Shown: positions 58,013 through 64,000 of the stretch, in pieces
How the letters are laid out: every line of letters begins with the position of its first letter
Position numbering within the stretch: the first letter of the stretch is position 1
Assembly: GCA_900074885.1 (NCBI GenBank)
Contig: FJUW01000028.1
Span: forward strand, 202,339-266,338
DNA from: Rhynchosporium graminicola
Taxonomy: Eukaryota > Ascomycota > Leotiomycetes > Helotiales > Ploettnerulaceae
Length of the DNA: 64,000 bases
Direction: 5' to 3'
The notes under the pieces: model-generated
Databases searched by the model: none
What the model saw: only the letters and a program-made list of their open reading frames with translations
What the model was told of the DNA's origin: nothing
Position numbers and translations under genes: made by a program

Positions 58013-60586
58013 ATGTTACGGCCATATTTCATGTCATCGACCCTTCCCTTATTGTTACTCGGAAGCCTCTCTGGCAGAGGTCTCGCGGACCAGATTTTGA
58101 CGACGTCGGGGTTCAGCGAGTGCTTAACTGGATCAAATATCACGGTCAACAATCTCGAATTGCAATACAACAATGACGCGAAATTGGTCACATTCAACGT
58201 AGCGGGCACATCCCGTACAAGCATGAATGTGTGAGTCAAATCCCCTGGCTCTAGAAGCATTCCTTCATCTCTTTGGCGTCGGGAGCTCCAGGACAACCAC
58301 TAATAGACTCTGACAGGACTGCCACACTGAATGTAACGGCGTACGGCAGAGATGTCTACCACAACACCTTCAATCCTTGCTCCTCGGACACATATGTTGA
58401 ACAGCTTTGCCCTGTGCCAGCAGGTACCTTTTCAGCCACCGGAACCCAGCACATTCCAGACAAATATGCTTCGATGATTCCCTCAATCGCATTCAGTGTT
58501 CCCGACATCGCTGCGCAAGCCACTCTAGAGCTGAGCGAACTTAATACCGGAACCAAGGTTGCTTGCATATCTTCCAGAGTCAACAATGGGAAAACAGTCA
58601 ACGTTCCGGCTGTCTCTTACGCAGCAGCTGGCGTGGCTGGCGCAGCTTTACTTCTTACAGGAGTCTCTGCTATTGGAGCAGTGGGGGCCGGTAGTACTGC
58701 AGGCGCTGGAACCGCGAGCCCTTCTTTCACTGAAGTCATCACGGTGTTCCAAGGATTCGCAATGAACGGGATGATGAGTGTCAACTACCCTCCAGTCTAC
58801 AGGAGCTTCACCAAAATCTTTGCATTCAGTGGTTGTTTGCTCCCTTGGGATTCCATGCAAAAGTCAATCGACAGCTTCAGACAATCTACAGGTGGAAACT
58901 TGACCACGGAGAGCGTTGAGTTTCTTCGCAACGCAACACTCGTTTATGAGGATGGAACCACGAAATCCAAAAGATCTCTCGATCTTCTGACAGCCGGGTT
59001 TCTGCGAATCCGAGACAACTTGGAGACCAGCGTTAACACCGCAACACCGTCCGAGGGTATCCATCCGTCGAATTCTACTTCTACTGTCGAAAAGACCGTC
59101 CATGGTATCCAGGCTTACGTTGAACAACTTTCCATCCCTTCGGCCAACACTTTCATGACAGTGCTCTTGATTGTAGCATGTGTGGTAGCGGCGATCGCTG
59201 TGGGAATTCTACTGTTCAAGGTCATTCTGGAAACATGGGCCCTGTTTGGTTCGTTCCCGAAGAGTCTGAGTGGCTTCCGGAAACATTATTGGGGCACTAT
59301 GGCTAGGGCTATTGTACAGCTCATTCTTGTTCTATATGGTATCTGGGTACTCTACTGCATCTTCCAATTTACGTACGTGCTCTCCCAGATTTTTCTCAAA
59401 TTTAAGCTAACTTTAAGCAGGCATGGAGATTCGTGGGCCGCAAAATTACTCGCAGGTCTTACTCTGGCTCTCTTTACTGGCGTTCTGGGATTCTTCAGCT
59501 TCAAAATCTGGAATGCGGCCCGGACGCTCAAGAAAATGCAAGGAGATGCATCGGGTCTATACGAGAATAAAGACTTTTGGATGAAATATAGTATCTTTTA
59601 CGACAACTACAAGAAGGATTTATGGTGGATATTCATACCAGTGATCATTTACATGTTCGCAAAGGGCTGTGTCTTGGCATTCGCTGATGGACATGGATTG
59701 GCCCAAACCATTGCTCAACTCACCATCGAGGTTTGCAGTAAGTGTCGTCCGGACCTCACATGTATCGACAGGCCGCTAATCTGCCCAGTGCTTGGCTTGC
59801 TTGTCTGGAATCGACCATTCGAAAGGCGCTCTGGCAATGTTATTAACATCGTCATTCAAGTTGTGCGAGCACTCTCAATTGTCTGTATCCTCGTGTTTGT
59901 TGAGGAATTAGGTATCTCGCAGACCACCCGTACGTACTCAGACACCCAAAAATTCCCTCAGGATCTCTCAACATATGTTCATGATAGATCTATAATATCT
60001 CGTAGGTGCACTGGCTGACTTTGCCTTTTCTTAGAAACTGTGACTGGCGTTATCCTCATTGCCGTTCAGTCTAGTCTTACTGCTATGTTAGCAATTTTGA
60101 TTGCTGTCAACGCAATCATCATATGCTGCAAGGAGAACCCCCACCGCAGGAGACGCAAGGAGGCTGGTAAGTTACCACCATGACATTATCTGATACTGCC
60201 AATCTAATACACATTCAGAGAAACTCAACAGAGACCTCGACAATCTCACTCCTCTCGATGCCCGCAACTCACTACTTATGGATCCTACCAAGGCTCCAAT
60301 GTCGTCCGATGTTTACTCGTCAGACCGCAAGCATAGCGACGATAGTTTCATGAACGAACCAGGCAATCCCTATCGAGGTGCAACACCCATGAGGACTACC
60401 ACAGCAGGATTTCAAGCACCGCAGCTGGGCAGACCATTTGCCCCAAGTTCGGGAAGTCTCTACCATCCAGATACCCGAGAAGATCAAAATTTGGTCCTAG
60501 GGGCCGCACCCTTAGGAGGAATCGGAGGAACTCCACCGCGACAGCCGACGTTACCTCAGCTTTCCGGATATGGAGGTTACAAATGA
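58013..60586 (+). CDS. flc: Flc/TRP-like channel protein (ML-like plus TRP domain)
   Basis: Predicted 743-residue protein from six exons: 58013-58230, 58317-59372, 59421-59737, 59789-59929, 60035-60166 and 60219-60586. A signal peptide (MLRPYFMSSTLPLLLLGSLS) precedes an ML-like lumenal domain (about 26-170) with paired cysteines (FSECLTG, FNPCSS, VEQLCPV, VACISS). The TRP-like membrane domain (about 175-640) has a long loop with N-glycosylation sites, then about eight further helices, including the HYWGTMARAIVQLILVLYG and FYDNYKKDLWWIFIPVIIY regions typical of the family. The cytosolic tail is Pro/Gly/Ser-rich. The yeast relatives Flc1-3 sit in the ER or cell surface and affect FAD transport, calcium and cell-wall maintenance; Aspergillus FlcA and fission-yeast Pkd2 are relatives. 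A role in calcium and wall stress is the safest inference. Confidence 0.88.
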
Positions 60587-62601
60587 GGTGTATAATATCC
60601 CTGACCATACTCCATACCCAATAACGGATCTCCTTGTCGAATACTTTGTCTGCATTAGCGTTGTTTGGGAATTTCACAGGGCGGTAGACTGCTGTCGATA
60701 TTTTGGCCTGAAGAGAAAGGCTTTAGTATTACATATTTATGTTTGTTCGATGAACATATCCGATCCTTTTTCTGCAGAAAATATGTTTCTTTTCACTATT
60801 AACTTACATGTCTTTATTTACGAATGGCACTTGCCAAATACCAATTTCGCTCGAACATGTTTTTCAAATCCTCTCTCCACATTGCAAAACTATCTCAACC
60901 AGTGAGGCACAATAACCTTGTCTTGATTGAGGTATGAATGCTGAATTTGGAGTATGGCTTATACTTGCGTCTGCATCAAAGATCAGAACCTACATCCATC
61001 ATATATGCAATGCTTAACACACAGTATTCTTCCAATTGGGAAGTGCTGCTCCATTGCCGACCAAAGACAGCAGTCCCATCATTCAATATGAGCATCATTT
61101 AATGTGAGCTGGGTCATCTCCAGCAAAACTGTCTCACAGGAAACCGCGGGGTTTTTTAAATACCTCAAGAGGCAATGGCAGACAGGCGCAAAAGGAATAG
61201 TTTGGAGAAAAAAAAAACAACTGGAATATCAGATAATAGGGCCCTACCTTGAATAGTTCTATAGATCCCCGGGCAACCACTAGGGTACGATTCTCAAGGT
61301 TGGTAAGGGTCTCCTCGTCTAGTCATAATCATAAGTAATTAAAGTAAGCGAGAGCGCAACGGAAGGTGAGTCGATTGGTATATCTGCTTTTGTGTTGTAT
61401 CTAGTATGTACCTTTCCTACATGGCTCTGAATACTCGTCCCTTGAAGTACAATATCGAATTTCAATAGGTCTTTTTAAAAGAAGAACTTTTCAAAACGCT
61501 GTCCTCTGGTGAATTCCTCTTCAGAGGTCAATTTATAGTAGGCATCGTCAGCTGCTACCTACCTAGTCACTAAAAGATTTCGTTTTGCTACTGCGTTTGA
61601 TCTGTATGAGGAGTAGCTACTGGTATTGATAGTTTCTTATTGTTTGAATGGTTATGAGATGGGATTACTAGGGGTTGGTTGTTTGATGGTTCTTGGGTAG
61701 GTAAGAGTACCTACCTATCCTCTCGAAAGGCCGGAGCCTCCGCATTCCTTTTTTATTGAGTGTTAAAGGGAAAAGCCCAATCAATCTAGATTACGGTAGC
61801 GAGGCTAGCCTGTTGACTTCAACGCTATACTTGGAAAGTGTTGAGATTGGTCGATGTAGTAGAGGTGCACTCTATCATGGTAAGCATCGCTACTTGTATT
61901 GCCTACCTACCTGAGGATTCTTAGGTAATCGGTGGGGTGTAAAGGCAATTAGAGAAGTTATGTTAATGTCCCGTAGATAGTGTTGAGTGCCTATACCGTA
62001 CATGCCCTCCTATATTGTTCCTAGCTCTAAGAATCATCACTTGATGTGAACGTTCTCTGTGTAGAGCCGTGAAAAACTCGTCGCCTAGTGATTCCTTACC
62101 CAGTCATGCGATAGTTCGATGTGAGGGACCGTCACCTGATTATCACTGACAGCTTCCTTTTCTCTTGCATGTGCGTGTCAACTATTGACCCTTCGCAGCA
62201 AAATATCGGTACTGAAAGTTCTGGTACTGGGAATCTGGTACTTTAAACCTCTACCTATACCTGACCTTACCTACCCAGGAAATGTACCAAGGCGGATGAT
62301 CACGCGGCCGCTTTGCAACGTCATGCTCAGCTCACTACTTTCTCTTGATTTGTACTGTAGTCACATTGTGCACTTGTGAGGTCGTGCCCGTACATGCAGG
62401 ACTCAACTCGGTGAGAGAAGGCTGACAGGCAGAAAGAGTGTGGGTGACACACAGTGCCGCCTTTCTTTCCAATCACGCAGCCAGGCGCTTGCCGCGGTCA
62501 CATTTTCCCATCTACAGAGAATCTCGAGGTTTGGATATCCTTTCTCCTTGATTTACTTTTCAACCTTTTTCTGGGTATTGTCACGACGCGAAAGGATAGA
62601 G
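60587..62601. other. 2-kb intergenic region with an old repeat copy
   Basis: This holds the 3' side of the Flc gene and the promoter of the BTB gene. An A run lies at about 61208-61217. The part from 61643 to 62176 is the second copy of a dispersed repeat. TACCTAG and GTAG motifs recur (about 61560 and 61695-61720). No gene is supported. Confidence 0.5.
61643..62176. repeat. Diverged dispersed repeat, copy B
   Basis: This is the counterpart of 4402-4888, in the same orientation. Shared blocks include TTTGAATGGT (61643), GAGCCTCC...CATTCCT (about 61735), GACTTCAACG (about 61817), GGCAATTAGAGAAGTTATG (about 61946), CTAGTGATTCC (about 62085) and GACCGTCACCTGATTATCAC (about 62127). No frame or terminal repeat is evident. 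Confidence 0.5.
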
Positions 62602-64000
62602 ATGGCGAGTAGTGCAGCCCCGAGGATGCGCTCCGCGGGGGCAGGGTCGTCGCTAGATGCTGCTATGAGAGCTCCGAGTACGACGACTCCTGATGTTGTG
62701 GTGCTTGATTCTGTTAGGGAGGAGGTTAAACCTAAAGAATTGATTGATCCGAGGAAAGATCTTTGGCTAACTACAGCTGATGGGTAAGCTCTTACCTATC
62801 GCTCGACCAGTGTTTGACCTGCAATTTTCCAAGCGCACAATCAGGTTGCAAGAAAGCAGCAAACCGCTAACCTTCCAACAAGTCGATACAACTCTTCCAT
62901 TATCCCCGTGCGAGTCGGGATACATGCTGAGACCTTCCATATACACAAAGACATCTTGTGCAAGTCAGAATACTTCAGACGGGCACTAGAAGGAGAATTC
63001 AAAGAGGCAGGCGATCAGGCTATTGACTTGCCTGAGGAGAATCCGGACACCTTCAGTTTCATAGTGGCGTATCTATACGAAGAGAAGTTTTCGCCGATCA
63101 AGTCGTTGTCTACGGTATTAGGTGTGTGCAAGTTGTTCGGTTTTGATACGTGCTAATGCTCTCTAAGTTCCAGATGTAGATAAGGGCAAGAGGAGAGAGG
63201 AAAGCAATGATGGAAATTCGGAGAGCGACAGTGCGACTGATAGTGAAGGAAGTGCTAGTGATGCAAGGTACGATCCTCTCATCCTTGATCGAACTCCTGC
63301 TAAGGAAGGGAGGTTTGCAAAGGATCACTAGTGGGAAGGTTTTGAAAGTACTAACAGCGGATCTAGTTTACGCAGTCAGAGAAGAAGGGATGATCGAAGA
63401 CGAGTACGTTTCTTCATCACCACCTGATCTCTCAATCTTGCAGATTACCTAGATACATTTTGCTGATTTGCCAGCGCGCTTTCGAGCAATCTCTGCGCAA
63501 GGTGCCAGGTCGACATCGTGCTGGCTGTGGCTGCGATGCTTGCTCAGTAGAAACGAGAGGACCGCCTTGTTGGTCATGGTCAGTTGTTTCCAGCCCTCAG
63601 TGTTGCATATTCAATATCTGGGATTGAAAGTCCTGTTCAGAACTCGGCAGGATGATAGTATTGTACTGCATATTGAACTGTTGGTTAGTGGCTCATCGAG
63701 AAATCCTCCACCTCCGCGACATCCTTTGCCCATTCCAGGCCCTATTCCCATGGGGAGAAATGGCTATCCACCTCCCCAACACCAGAGACCACGAGACAGA
63801 GAACGCAGAAGAGGTGCTCGGCCTCCAGGAGGGCCTCTTCCAATTCCTGAGGCTCTTGTACCCGAAGAACACATGTCCCAGGAAGATATCAGAACATGGG
63901 CACTTGCCTATTCCCTAAGCATCGACGTCTACGTATGTGCAGAGCGATATCTGATGCTAGACTTCAAACTCGCCATCGCAGCCTACGTCATAGACAGGTA
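62602..64000 (+). CDS. BTB/POZ domain protein, 3' part beyond window
   Basis: The first exon, 62602-62783, encodes a Ser/Ala-rich lead ending in DLWLTTADG. The second exon starts at 62883 after a CTAAC branch point and encodes a BTB/POZ fold: SSIIPVRVGIHAETFHIHKD, ILCKSEYFRRALEGEF and DLPEENPDTFSFIVAYLY. It probably ends near 63120. A Ser/Asp-rich exon follows (about 63173-63268). The exons between 63270 and 63680 could not be fixed by hand. The frame from about 63690 to the window end is clear: Pro/Arg-rich, then DIRTWALAYSLSIDVYVCAE and RYLMLDFKLAIAAYVID, the helical region after the BTB. BTB domains dimerise and often bring substrates to Cullin-3 ligases; in fungi most are uncharacterised. 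The 3' end lies outside. Confidence 0.75.

Overview
The window reads as nuclear DNA of a filamentous ascomycete (Pezizomycotina). Coding regions are broken by short GT..AG introns (48-152 nt) with CTAAC/CTGAC-type branch points. The gene families are typical of moulds: a Zn2Cys6 regulator, a Flc/TRP-like channel, an ABC-B exporter, a Mep ammonium transporter and a giant lysine-rich Woronin-body tether of the leashin/'involucrin repeat' type, which is known only from Pezizomycotina. A Leotiomycete is my guess, from general look only; nothing in the sequence proves the class.

Layout, left to right. 1.2-3.3 kb (-): FYVE plus RING E3 ligase, Pib1-like. 5.7-8.4 kb (+): Zn2Cys6 transcription factor. 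9.4-11.3 kb (+): Fmp42/SLC43-like MFS transporter. 11.7-13.0 kb (-): stand-alone tandem dihydroneopterin-aldolase (FolB) protein. 13.8-15.1 kb (-) and 15.9-17.3 kb (+): a divergent pair of a Yng2-type ING/PHD subunit of a histone acetyltransferase complex and a Hos2-type histone deacetylase. 18.1-18.8 kb (-): DUF3605 gene with one in-frame stop. 19.9-20.35 kb (+): small single-span membrane protein. 23.2-25.0 kb (-): Mep ammonium transporter. 28.6-48.2 kb (-): one three-exon gene for a protein of about 6,475 residues, the leashin-like tether. 49.7-55.1 kb (-): 20-exon full-size ABC-B transporter. 58.0-60.6 kb (+): Flc/TRP-like channel. 62.6 kb to the window end (+): BTB/POZ protein, cut by the edge.

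Between genes there are long stretches (2.8, 3.6, 2.9 and about 2 kb) without a convincing gene. They hold simple repeats, a recurring CTAGGTA/TACCTAG motif, and two old diverged copies of one dispersed repeat (about 4.4-4.9 kb and 61.6-62.2 kb).

Exon structures were worked out by hand from splice consensus, reading frame and family conservation. Where several introns were needed, every junction restores the frame. No RNA genes, CRISPR arrays or intact transposons were seen. I found no clearly new multi-gene system. The most rewarding object is the giant tether gene, whose internal repeats fall into ordered classes and whose chain carries eight Ala/Gly-rich hydrophobic segments.
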